Positions 1 to 6,960 of a DNA stretch of 10,351 nucleotides are shown here, piece after piece; positions within the stretch are counted from its first letter, which is position 1; each line of letters opens with the position of its first letter. The position numbers were made by a program, and so were the translations under genes. Below the pieces are notes generated by a model. It was not told where the DNA came from. It did no database searches and was given only the letters and a program-made list of their open reading frames with translations. Origin of the DNA: an uncultured Bacteroidales bacterium (GTDB lineage Bacteria; Bacteroidota; Bacteroidia; Bacteroidales; UBA932); the NCBI GenBank assembly GCA_946405485.1, contig CAMJHJ010000072.1:1-10351 (forward strand), in the 5' to 3' direction.

Positions 1-20
1 GTAACAATAAACTTGCATAC

Positions 21-55
21 AAAAAAGAGAGAGACCCGCTAGTCGAGCCTCTCTC
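21..55 (-). terminator. Intrinsic terminator of the rplU-to-receptor gene cluster
   Basis: Read on the minus strand, GAGAGAG pairs with CTCTCTC (7 bp). The stem continues inward through G-U, C-G, U-G, C-G and G-C pairs to a 5-base loop (ACTAG), giving 12 pairs in all, and is followed at once by six T. It lies 13 bases after the receptor stop codon, so it closes the minus-strand cluster. Stem, loop and T-run are seen directly; termination itself is inferred. Confidence 0.88.
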
Positions 56-68
56 ACTTTCGTCAATC

Positions 69-3056
69 CTATCTCCGTCCCGGGCCACCGCCCGGACCTC
101 CGAAGCCGCCACGACCGCCCGGGCCGCCCGGGCCGCCGAAACCGCCGCGCATGCCTTCCCGGTTCATCGTGCCGAAACGCCAGGTCAGGGAGACGATGAT
201 GTACCGGCCAAGGGTATTGTTGAGCACCTCGGAATGGTAGTTGGCATTGTCCGTCACCGTCAGGTTCTTGGACTGGCCGAGGATATCATAAGCCTTGAGG
301 GCAAGGGTGAACTTCTTCTTGAAGAGAAGCTTCTGGATTTCGGCATTCCAGATGTACTCCGAAGGCTGCTCCGTCGAATAGCCGCGATACCAGTTATAGT
401 TGAAATCGCTCTTGAGCGTCATGCCCGCCAGGTCCCAGGTCCAGGTGACGGCCGCATTGACCTGGTTGTTCCAGGTCGTCGTCTGGTCATTGGTGTTCTT
501 GATCGTGTACCAGGAGCGGCTCACCCGCGTACGACCGGAGGTGGACAGCTCCAGCGCATCGTTGCGGTAAGTCACGCGCAAGCGCTCCACCACATTGAGG
601 TTATCGATGGTGTTGAGGCCGAAATCGGAAGACTTCGAGATGTCCTTGTACTTGGCGAGGAACTGTTCCATGAAGTCGTAATAGTCGACCGTCGGATCGG
701 GCATCCCGCTCATGTCGATGTTGGAACCCACATAGTTGGAACTGTGGGACCAGCCGGTGCGCGCGAAATTCATCACGGTGAAACCGGACTGCCCGACCGG
801 GATGTTCAGGAAACCGTTGAGACCGGCGCTGGCAGAGGTGGGACCGTTGAACGGCATCGAATACTGCGTGCCCGTCGTGTTGGTCCAGGTCGCGTTGACG
901 ATCGGATCCTGGACGAATCCACCCTCGAAATTGATATTGGCCGAGAAGAAGGTCTTCCTGTTGTTGTAGCGGTAATCACCCCGGATCGAGTGCGAGAAAT
1001 AAGGCAGGAGGTTCGGGTTACCGAAGGAGATATTGAGCGGGTTGGTGATATCCGGCACCGGCATCAATTGGGAAGTCGAAGGCTGGCTGGACATGCCCCA
1101 GTAGAACATCCTCAGGTTCGCGTTGTCGTTGAACTCCCAGAAGATACGGGCACGGGGCGACCAGTTCCAGACAGGATTCTCATACACCTTCGGTTCATAG
1201 AGATGACGCGTAGCATCCCATTTGGTCGTACTGTTGAAGGTATAGGTCGGGATGGCGGCGAAACCGATCTGCGCATTCAGGCCCTCCTTCTGGTACACCA
1301 GGTTAGTTCCCATCTCATGACGCCGGGACAGGTTGATGATACTGTTGGAATAGGTGTAGTCCACGACGCCTCCCCGGGTCAGGTCGAGCGTCTCCTTGTC
1401 GGAGGTCGACTTGTTCCAGGTATAGCCGTAGTTGACTTCGGCGAAGAAGTGTTCGCCGATGGGCTCGGTATAAGTCACGCGTCCCATCAGGGAATAGCTC
1501 TTCTGGTTGCTGGTATAGGACTGGTCGATCTTCTCCGTCACCGCATCACCCCCGGCGTAAGTATTAGTCAGGGACTGGTTCGCGCCGACCAGGTCATTGT
1601 TGGACAGGCTGTAGCGCGTCATCAGGGTCATCGTGCGGCCGGGTTTCCCCAGACGCTGGCGGAAGAGGAAGAAACCGCTGGTGGAGATGTTCTTGTTGGA
1701 GCCGTTGTTGAAGCTGTCGCCGTCGTTGGTGTTGGAAGTGACACCGCTGGCCGCGTCGCGGATCCGGGTCGCATAGTCGCTTTTCTCCCAGAAACTGCCC
1801 GTGCCGAAGTTGAGCCGGGGCTCGAAAAGGATGGAGGTATTCTCGCTGAACTTGTGCTCCAGACGCACGCCGATGCGGTGGCCTGAGGAAGTCGTGTTGC
1901 TGGAACCTTCATTGTCGGAGAGCAAGGTCCGGTCGTCGTAATAGGTCTCCTTGTAGCTGCGCTCGGAAACATCCCTGGAGGTATGGTTGAAGAGGTAATT
2001 GCCACCCAGGTCCATCTTGTCGTCGAAGAGGGTCCAGGCCCCGTTTCCACCGATCATGTAGGAAGTGGAGATGCCGTTGCCGCCTCCCCAGCCGCCACGG
2101 CCGCGGCCCATGCCGCCACCGCCGCCGCGCATGCCCTGCATCATCGAGCCGGACAGGTCGTTGAATCCGCGGTTGTTGGTATTGTTGGCGTTGACCACGA
2201 GACTGAGCTGCTGCTTGTCCGTGAAATTACCCATGAAACCGGCGCCCTGGTAGCGGAAGTCGTTCGGGACTTCGCCGACGGAAGAAGACTTGGAGGCCGG
2301 CACGTCATGGCCGCCGCCGAGGGAGAAGTTGCCGAAAAGGCCTTTCATCATGCCGGGTTTGATATTGAGGTCGAGGATCGTTTCCTCTTCCCCGTCATCG
2401 ATGCCGGTAAACTCGGCCTGCTCGCTCTTCTTGTTGACCACCTTGACCTTGTTGATGATCTTGGCAGGCAGGTTCTTGGTCGCCAGGGAGGGATCGTCCA
2501 GGAAGAAAGTCTTTCCTTCGATGGTGATCTTCTTGATCGTCTGTCCGTTGACCGTCACGGATCCGTCCTCGGCCACTTCCACGCCCGGAAGCTTCTTAAG
2601 AAGGTCTTCCAGCACGTCATTGTCGGTGGTCTTGAAAGAAGTGGCGTTGAATTCCACGGTATCCTTCTTGATGACGATCGGATTGCCCACGGCCGACACG
2701 TTGGCCGCATCGAGCACTTCCTTGTCATCCGCCATCTTCAGCGTTCCGAGGTCCAGGACATCCTTGATTTCCAGTTCCGTGGTAATCGGCTTATAGCCCA
2801 TCAGTTCGGCTTTGAAGGTATACTGTCCCCTCTTGACGCCTTCGAACTTCACGGAACCATCCTCGCCGCTGAGCACGTATTTATAAACCTTCGACGAGCC
2901 TTTCGGCGTCAGGGAGACCGTTGCAAAGGGAACAGGATCACCCGTCGATTCCTCGACAAGCGTCGCAGTGACGACATGGTGGGGCTGGGCGGAAAGCGGG
3001 AAGCCGGAGAGCAGGAAACACACTGCGGCCATAGCCGCTACGACTAATCTTTTCAT
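69..3056 (-). CDS. TonB-dependent-receptor-type outer membrane beta-barrel protein
   Basis: This 995-aa outer membrane protein probably imports or binds an unknown ligand. It has a signal peptide (about 1-23, ending LSA|Q). A carboxypeptidase-regulatory-like beta-sandwich (about 27-105, with DPVPFATVSL and DGSVKFEGV) follows. Next is a plug-like domain (about 116-235) with the family pattern LPGVEV, DGSVTVNGQ, KNLPA and DLNIKPG. The remainder is a long aromatic-rich barrel resembling the Bacteroidota OMP_b-brl_3 receptors. The last strand ends near WRF (959-961), and a 28-residue Gly/Pro/Arg tail follows. A second Gly/Met/Arg-rich stretch lies at about 305-328. I chose ATG at 3056 over an in-frame TTG at 3068 because it gives a clean MKR-type signal peptide. 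I see no TonB box. It follows ruvC by 62 bases without a canonical promoter or clear terminator between them, so read-through is likely. The substrate cannot be told; there is no SusD partner in the window. Confidence 0.9.
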   Translation of the reverse strand: MKRLVVAAMAAVCFLLSGFPLSAQPHHVVTATLVEESTGDPVPFATVSLTPKGSSKVYKYVLSGEDGSVKFEGVKRGQYTFKAELMGYKPITTELEIKDVLDLGTLKMADDKEVLDAANVSAVGNPIVIKKDTVEFNATSFKTTDNDVLEDLLKKLPGVEVAEDGSVTVNGQTIKKITIEGKTFFLDDPSLATKNLPAKIINKVKVVNKKSEQAEFTGIDDGEEETILDLNIKPGMMKGLFGNFSLGGGHDVPASKSSSVGEVPNDFRYQGAGFMGNFTDKQQLSLVVNANNTNNRGFNDLSGSMMQGMRGGGGGMGRGRGGWGGGNGISTSYMIGGNGAWTLFDDKMDLGGNYLFNHTSRDVSERSYKETYYDDRTLLSDNEGSSNTTSSGHRIGVRLEHKFSENTSILFEPRLNFGTGSFWEKSDYATRIRDAASGVTSNTNDGDSFNNGSNKNISTSGFFLFRQRLGKPGRTMTLMTRYSLSNNDLVGANQSLTNTYAGGDAVTEKIDQSYTSNQKSYSLMGRVTYTEPIGEHFFAEVNYGYTWNKSTSDKETLDLTRGGVVDYTYSNSIINLSRRHEMGTNLVYQKEGLNAQIGFAAIPTYTFNSTTKWDATRHLYEPKVYENPVWNWSPRARIFWEFNDNANLRMFYWGMSSQPSTSQLMPVPDITNPLNISFGNPNLLPYFSHSIRGDYRYNNRKTFFSANINFEGGFVQDPIVNATWTNTTGTQYSMPFNGPTSASAGLNGFLNIPVGQSGFTVMNFARTGWSHSSNYVGSNIDMSGMPDPTVDYYDFMEQFLAKYKDISKSSDFGLNTIDNLNVVERLRVTYRNDALELSTSGRTRVSRSWYTIKNTNDQTTTWNNQVNAAVTWTWDLAGMTLKSDFNYNWYRGYSTEQPSEYIWNAEIQKLLFKKKFTLALKAYDILGQSKNLTVTDNANYHSEVLNNTLGRYIIVSLTWRFGTMNREGMRGGFGGPGGPGGRGGFGGPGGGPGRR
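115..138. repeat. Short G+C tandem repeat coding for the Gly/Pro tail
   Basis: A 9-base unit, ccgcccggg, occurs twice in tandem at 115-132 and continues for several further bases. On the coding (minus) strand it specifies Gly-Gly-Pro-type triplets in the C-terminal tail of the receptor. It is low-complexity coding DNA and could vary in copy number by slippage. Confidence 0.6.
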
Positions 3057-3118
3057 CAAAACCAACAATTAGATACTAACCTTTGACACGCGCGCGAGCC
3101 GGAGGTTTAAAGGGATTC

Positions 3119-3679
3119 TTATTTTTTTACCCTATCCGGATTGGCGGCGAGGAACTTTTCCCAACTGGTAGCCGCCTGGACGCTGGTCAGCGGACTGGTC
3201 AATTGGTAAAAATGGCACATTGCGATGGCCAAAGCGTCCGTGGCGTCCAGCCACTTCTCTTCGATGTCGATCCCGAGCGTGCGCTGCACGATCAGGCTGA
3301 CCTGCTCCTTGGAAGCGGCTCCGTTCCCGCAAATGGCCATCTTGGCCTTACGGGGAGCATATTCGAAAACAGGGATGTCGCGGCTGAGCGCCGCCATCAT
3401 CGCGGCACCCTGGGCGCGTCCCAACTTGAGGATGACCTGGGCGTTATGCCCGTAGAAAGGAGATTCGATCGCCAGGTCGTCCGGATGGTGCAGTTCGCAT
3501 AAGGAACCGACCTTCTCATAGATGCGGCGGAGCTTGGTATAGGCGTCTTTTTCCTTGCGCAGGTCCAAGACCCCCATGTCCACGAAATTGGGACGGCCCT
3601 TGGCATCTACGCGCACGATCCCGAAACCAAGGAGGTTGGTTCCGGGATCAATGCCGAGTATGGTGCGTGAATCAGTCAA
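3119..3679 (-). CDS. ruvC: Holliday junction endodeoxyribonuclease RuvC
   Basis: RuvC cleaves Holliday junctions symmetrically in recombination repair together with the RuvAB branch-migration motor. The 186-aa product starts MTDSRTILGIDPGT and keeps the four acidic catalytic residues of the RNase H-like fold: D11 in GIDPGT, E72 in AIESPFYG, and D145 and D148 in LDATDALAIA. Their spacing matches the E. coli enzyme (D7, E66, D138, D141). The basic region KLGRAQGAAM is also present. The start is TTG at 3677-3679: there is no ATG between the serS stop region and the first catalytic Asp, and the length then fits the family. The reading frame stays open upstream into serS, but that part is only serS in another frame. 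ruvC overlaps the end of serS by 8 bases, implying co-transcription and perhaps coupled translation. ruvA and ruvB are not in the window. Confidence 0.95.
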   Translation of the reverse strand: MTDSRTILGIDPGTNLLGFGIVRVDAKGRPNFVDMGVLDLRKEKDAYTKLRRIYEKVGSLCELHHPDDLAIESPFYGHNAQVILKLGRAQGAAMMAALSRDIPVFEYAPRKAKMAICGNGAASKEQVSLIVQRTLGIDIEEKWLDATDALAIAMCHFYQLTSPLTSVQAATSWEKFLAANPDRVKK

Positions 3680-4943
3680 TCCGGTCGAAGCCTGTGTACG
3701 GGCGAAGGACTTCGGGGATGACGATGCCTTCGGGGGTCTGGTTGTCTTCCAGCAGGGCGGCGACCACGCGCGGAAGCGCCAGCGAACTGCCGTTGAGCGT
3801 ATGGGCGAGCTGGATCTTGCCATTCTCATCCCGGTAGCGGAGGTGCAGGCGGTTGGCCTGGAAGGATTCGAAGTTGGAGACCGACGAAATCTCGAGCCAG
3901 CGGCCCTGTGCGGCGCTCCACAGCTCGAAGTCGTAGGTGATCGCGGAAGTGAAGCTCATGTCCCCGCCGCAGAGGCGCAGGATACGGTAGCGCAGGCCCA
4001 ACTTGTTCACGATGTCCTCCACGTGGGCGACCATGCGGTCCAGGGCGGCGTAGCTGTCTTCCGGCTTCTCGACGCGGACGATCTCGACCTTGTCGAACTG
4101 ATGCAGGCGGTTCAGGCCGCGGACGTCCTTGCCATAAGAACCCGCCTCGCGGCGGAAGCAGGGTGTGTAGGCGGTCAGGGCCTGGGGCAACTCCTCATTC
4201 TGGAGAATGACGTCGCGGAAAATGTTGGTCACGGGCACTTCGGCCGTCGGGACCATGTAGAAATCATCCAGATTGGCGTGGTACATCTGGCCTTCCTTGT
4301 CGGGGAGCTGGCCTGTACCGAAACCGGAAGCCGCATTGACCATCACGGGAGGTTCGACCTCCTTGTAACCGTCGGCCGTGTTACAGTCCAGGAAGAAGTT
4401 GATCAGCGCACGCTGCAGCTTGGCACCCTTGCCCTTGTAGACCGGGAAACCGGCACCGGTGATCTTGACACCGAGGTCGAAATCGATGATATCGTACTTC
4501 TTGCAGAGCTCCCAGTGCGGCAGGGCGCCTTCCGGCAGCTGCACCTCGGGACCGCCCATCTTGACGACCTCATTGTCTTCGGCTCCTTTGCCGGGAGCGA
4601 CCAGGTCGCAAGGGATGTTGGGCAACAAGACCAACTTGGCCTCGAGGGCCTTGGCAGCCTCGTCACCCCGGGCGAGCAGAGCGGAAGACTTGGCCTTCAA
4701 CTCGGCGACCTCGGCCTTGGCGGCCTCGGCTTCATCCCGTTTGCCCTGCTTCATCAGCGCGCCGATTTCGGCGGCCTTCTGCTTCTGGACGGAGAGGAGG
4801 GCGTCGCTCTCGGTCTGGCAGTTTCTGCGCTCCGCATCCAGGGCGAGGACCTCGTCCACGATGGCGGCGGCATCGAAATTCTTGATAGCGAGCTTCTTGA
4901 TGACGAACTGAGGGTCGTCGCGAAGCATTTTCAGCGTCAGCAT
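3672..4943 (-). CDS. serS: Seryl-tRNA synthetase
   Basis: SerRS is a cytoplasmic class II aminoacyl-tRNA synthetase that charges tRNA-Ser (and tRNA-Sec where present) with serine. The 423-aa length is normal (E. coli 430). The N-terminal third (about 1-110), rich in Ala/Lys/Glu, is the long coiled-coil arm that contacts the tRNA. The catalytic core shows the serine-binding TAEVP loop (233-237), motif 2 FRREAG (263-268) followed by a GLNRLHQFDKVE segment, the EISSVSNFESFQ segment, and motif 3 beginning TLNGSSLALPR (from about 382). The protein ends RPYTGFDRID, as is usual. ATG at 4943 gives the typical MLTLK N-terminus. No Shine-Dalgarno precedes it. It follows rpmA by 84 bases, a gap that holds a strong hairpin, and its stop overlaps the ruvC start. 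Confidence 0.98.
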   Translation of the reverse strand: MLTLKMLRDDPQFVIKKLAIKNFDAAAIVDEVLALDAERRNCQTESDALLSVQKQKAAEIGALMKQGKRDEAEAAKAEVAELKAKSSALLARGDEAAKALEAKLVLLPNIPCDLVAPGKGAEDNEVVKMGGPEVQLPEGALPHWELCKKYDIIDFDLGVKITGAGFPVYKGKGAKLQRALINFFLDCNTADGYKEVEPPVMVNAASGFGTGQLPDKEGQMYHANLDDFYMVPTAEVPVTNIFRDVILQNEELPQALTAYTPCFRREAGSYGKDVRGLNRLHQFDKVEIVRVEKPEDSYAALDRMVAHVEDIVNKLGLRYRILRLCGGDMSFTSAITYDFELWSAAQGRWLEISSVSNFESFQANRLHLRYRDENGKIQLAHTLNGSSLALPRVVAALLEDNQTPEGIVIPEVLRPYTGFDRID

Positions 4944-4963
4944 AGCTTTGATTCTTTATGTAA

Positions 4964-4999
4964 AGAGGACCTGCACCTTCCTCGAAGCGCAAGTCCTCT
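4964..4999 (-). promoter_or_regulatory. 15-pair hairpin between rpmA and serS
   Basis: On the minus-strand transcript, AGAGGAC pairs with GTCCTCT (7 perfect pairs). The inner TTGCGCTT pairs with AGGTGCAG through 8 more pairs, including wobbles, leaving a 6-base loop CGAGGA. Only TT follows the stem before ACAT, so it is not a convincing full terminator. It lies 20 bases upstream of the serS ATG. No TAnnTTTG promoter box is visible between it and serS. It could be a partial terminator, an attenuator or a processing/stability element that separates ribosomal-protein from SerRS expression. The pairing is seen; the role is inferred. Confidence 0.6.
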
Positions 5000-5027
5000 A
5001 TCTTCTCACAGAAACGCTACGAAGCGG

Positions 5028-5288
5028 TTAGTTCTCGAAGGGAATGACCGAAACGTAGGATTTGTCCTCTTTCTTGCGGGTGAACTTCACGGTGCCGTCG
5101 ACGAGCGCATACAGCGTGTGGTCCTTACCCATGCCGACGTTCTTGTCGGGATTGTGGACCGTACCCCTCTGGCGGACGATGATGTTGCCGGCCTTTACGA
5201 CCTCACCGCCGAATTTCTTGAGTCCGAGACGCTTGCTATGGGACTCACGACCGTTCTTGGAACTGGATTGACCTTTCTTGTGTGCCAT
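5028..5288 (-). CDS. rpmA: 50S ribosomal protein L27 (bL27)
   Basis: bL27 is a small basic protein of the large ribosomal subunit whose N-terminal tail reaches toward the peptidyl transferase centre. The 86-aa product starts [16 protein letters not shown] and contains the family segments [22 protein letters not shown] and [16 protein letters not shown], ending in a short basic and hydrophobic tail. The N-terminus starts directly at MAHKKG, so there is no cleavable extension of the Firmicutes type. The gene lies 21 bases downstream of rplU, the near-universal rplU-rpmA pairing, and must share its promoter. No Shine-Dalgarno is seen before the ATG at 5288. Confidence 0.98.
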   Translation of the reverse strand: MAHKKGQSSSKNGRESHSKRLGLKKFGGEVVKAGNIIVRQRGTVHNPDKNVGMGKDHTLYALVDGTVKFTRKKEDKSYVSVIPFEN

Positions 5289-5309
5289 AATGTTTCTCTG
5301 ACTAAAAAA

Positions 5310-5624
5310 TTAAGCGATTTCGTTGATCTGGACCTTGGTGAGTTTCTGACGGTGGCCATTGCACTTCTGGAAACCCTTGCGACGGATCTTCTTGAATACA
5401 AGCACCTTGTCAGCGCGGCACTGGTCGTCGAGCACGGTAGCCCGGACCACGGCGCCGTCAACATACGGAGCACCGACCTTCACGGCCGCATCGTCTGCGG
5501 CGACGAGGAGGACCTTGTCAAACTCCACGGAATCACCCTTGGCAGCCGCGAGGCGGTTGACAAAGATTTCATTGCCAGCTTCCACCTTGAACTGCTGGCC
5601 TGCAATGTCTACGATTGCGTACAT
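5310..5624 (-). CDS. rplU: 50S ribosomal protein L21 (bL21)
   Basis: bL21 binds 23S rRNA in the large subunit. The 104-aa product starts MYAIVDIAGQQFKVEAG and ends with the conserved RNA-binding signature, seen here as FKKIRRKGFQKCNGHRQ followed by KLTKVQI, which makes the assignment secure. It is the first gene of the minus-strand cluster rplU-rpmA-serS-ruvC. A textbook Bacteroidota promoter lies at 5720-5750, giving an untranslated leader of roughly 90 bases that contains two small hairpins. The ATG at 5624 is preceded by an AT-rich stretch without any Shine-Dalgarno. Confidence 0.98.
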   Translation of the reverse strand: MYAIVDIAGQQFKVEAGNEIFVNRLAAAKGDSVEFDKVLLVAADDAAVKVGAPYVDGAVVRATVLDDQCRADKVLVFKKIRRKGFQKCNGHRQKLTKVQINEIA

Positions 5625-5630
5625 AAAAAC

Positions 5631-5674
5631 AAACTTATTAAAAGTTTCGGCCGCAAGCGTCTGTTACTAAACAG
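5631..5674 (-). promoter_or_regulatory. Two hairpins in the rplU leader
   Basis: The minus-strand leader contains CTGTT-TAGT-AACAG (5661-5674; 5-bp stem). Closer to the start is AAACTT-TTAAT-AAGTTT (5631-5647; 6-bp stem), followed by G and TTTTT directly before the rplU ATG. The second resembles a weak, AT-only terminator or a start-proximal structure. L21 leaders with autoregulatory structure are known in other phyla; I cannot match this one to a described family, so regulation here is only a suggestion. Confidence 0.35.
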
Positions 5675-5719
5675 CTCTTTTTCAATGGCTTAACGGTCAT
5701 CTACATATTTTTGGGACTG

Positions 5720-5750
5720 CAAAGATAGATTTTTTGCCGCAAATCGCAAA
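5720..5750 (-). promoter_or_regulatory. Promoter of the rplU-rpmA-serS-ruvC cluster
   Basis: On the minus strand a -33 TTTG (5747-5750) is followed after exactly 19 bases by the -7 box TATCTTTG (5720-5727), an exact fit to the Bacteroidota primary sigma consensus TTTG-N19-TAnnTTTG. Transcription should start around 5713-5716. Confidence 0.88.
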
Positions 5751-5770
5751 ATTATTTCGCGACTATTACT

Positions 5771-5778
5771 TATTTTTG
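5771..5778 (+). promoter_or_regulatory. -7 box of the ATPase gene promoter
   Basis: TATTTTTG matches TAnnTTTG and lies 18 bases before the ATPase ATG, predicting a very short leader. At the expected -33 position (about 5748-5751) there is only AAAA, so the promoter looks weaker than the divergent rplU promoter, whose own -33 box occupies the same bases. Confidence 0.6.
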
Positions 5779-5796
5779 TGTGAAAACATTTTTGTT

Positions 5797-6960
5797 ATGG
5801 ATTCCGCTTTCTCTTATGGCTCCGTCGTTACCGGCAAGGGCTTCCTCGGCCGGAGAAAAGATGTCAACATCCTCTCCAACCTGATCGCCCAGCGCGAAAA
5901 CATCGTGCTGATCAGCGGCCCGAAGGGAGGCAAGACCTCCCTGATCCAGCAAGTTTTCCTACAGATGCGGATGGACAAGAAGGTCTTCGACGCCGTCGAG
6001 GTGGACCTGAGGGACGTGCGCGACCTGGTGACCTTCCTGCGCAGGCTGGGAGACAGTGTGATCCGGCAATACGCCACGACCCCCGGAGAATTCAGGGATA
6101 TCATTTCCACGCAGCTGGGCGGCACGCATTTTATTTTCGACCAGCGGAGTTTCTCGGAGGACGGCTGCGTCCTCGCACTCAACTGGGACCCCGACGAGAA
6201 AGACACCCGCGCCATCCTCACCCTCCCCTACGCCCTCTCCCGTCTCCGCGAACGGCGCCTGATCGTCATTTTGCGGGAGTTCCAGAACCTCTGCTTTATC
6301 GACAACTGGGAGAAACTCTTCAAGCTGATTGAAGACATAGTAAAGGAGCAGCGCTCCTTCCTGGAAGAGCCCCAATTCTCTTACATTTTCTCGGGCTCGC
6401 AGCTCAATGCGATGAAAGAGATCTTCGAGCACAAGCGCTGGTTCCACCGGCTGGCGGAGATCCACCACCCCAGCCCCATCGAGGAGAATGAGATCACGGA
6501 GCACGTCGTCCGGGGCTTCCTCGCCGGAGGAAAGGTCGTCGACCGGGAAATGCTGAAGGGCGCCATCACCCTGATGAGGGGCAACCTGCATTATATCAAT
6601 CACTTCTTTTCGATCTGCGACCATCTTTCGAAGGGCTACATCATGGAACCCATCCTTATCGAGGCCCTCGAAAACCTCATCTCCATCCATGAGCCGCGTT
6701 TCGAGGCCACGGTCTATGACCTGACCAATTTCCAGATCAGCCTGCTGCGTGCCATCACGGACGGGCATACGAAATTCAGCAGCGCGGAAGTGATCCGGCG
6801 CTACGGCCTCAATTCCTCCGCCAATGTCAAGCGCCTGAAGGATGCCCTGGCCAAGAAAGAAATCATCGTCTTCGACGAGAGCGACGAGCCTTCCTTCATC
6901 GATCCGCTCTTCGAATATTGGGTCAAAAAATATTTTTTCAGGCAAAAGCTTGACATTTAG
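5797..6960 (+). CDS. P-loop ATPase, ATPase_2 type, with altered Walker B
   Basis: The 387-aa protein resembles the AAA/STAND-like ATP-binding proteins common in Bacteroidales and archaea (ATPase_2 type), which pair a P-loop domain with a C-terminal winged helix. Visible features are an entry segment GFLGRRKDV (15-23), Walker A GPKGGKTS (41-48), the FSGSQ segment (198-202) usual after strand 4, and a helical lid with FLAGG. The C-terminal helix-turn-helix-like region spans about 312-360, ending near FIDPLFEYWVKKYF. The Walker B strand reads LIVILREFQNL (155-165), where the family normally has DEFQ; the metal-binding Asp is therefore Arg160, while Glu161 remains. I chose ATG at 5797 because the in-frame TTG at 5734 lies upstream of the likely promoter. 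It is a single-gene unit between rplU (divergent) and rpsU. Its biological role is not known; a chaperone-like, regulatory or defence-related function are all possible. Confidence 0.82.
   Translation: MDSAFSYGSVVTGKGFLGRRKDVNILSNLIAQRENIVLISGPKGGKTSLIQQVFLQMRMDKKVFDAVEVDLRDVRDLVTFLRRLGDSVIRQYATTPGEFRDIISTQLGGTHFIFDQRSFSEDGCVLALNWDPDEKDTRAILTLPYALSRLRERRLIVILREFQNLCFIDNWEKLFKLIEDIVKEQRSFLEEPQFSYIFSGSQLNAMKEIFEHKRWFHRLAEIHHPSPIEENEITEHVVRGFLAGGKVVDREMLKGAITLMRGNLHYINHFFSICDHLSKGYIMEPILIEALENLISIHEPRFEATVYDLTNFQISLLRAITDGHTKFSSAEVIRRYGLNSSANVKRLKDALAKKEIIVFDESDEPSFIDPLFEYWVKKYFFRQKLDI

Noticed and set aside
234..3047. Long plus-strand frames (about 550 and 354 codons) antisense to the receptor
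   Set aside because: The receptor has a coherent domain order from signal peptide to last strand. The antisense products are Val/Gly/Arg/Asp-rich with no motif.
3680..3829. Upstream extension of the ruvC frame to an ATG at 3829
   Set aside because: The extra 50 residues lie inside serS motif 3 in another frame and would push the RuvC catalytic Asp far from the N-terminus, unlike the family.
5005..5024. Terminator directly after rpmA
   Set aside because: CGCT-TCGT-AGCG is only a 4-bp stem, followed by TTTCTG; too weak to call.
4944..5027. T-box or amino-acid riboswitch upstream of serS
   Set aside because: The gap is only 84 bases, with one hairpin and no T-box consensus; T-boxes are not expected in this phylum.
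3555..5693. A 712-codon open frame on the plus strand, antisense to rplU, rpmA, serS and part of ruvC
   Set aside because: The opposite strand holds four certain genes. The product has no recognisable family and a composition typical of antisense frames in G+C-rich DNA; no promoter precedes it.
5959..6945. A 328-codon minus-strand frame inside the ATPase gene
   Set aside because: It is antisense to a protein with Walker A and winged-helix motifs, and shows no domain of its own.
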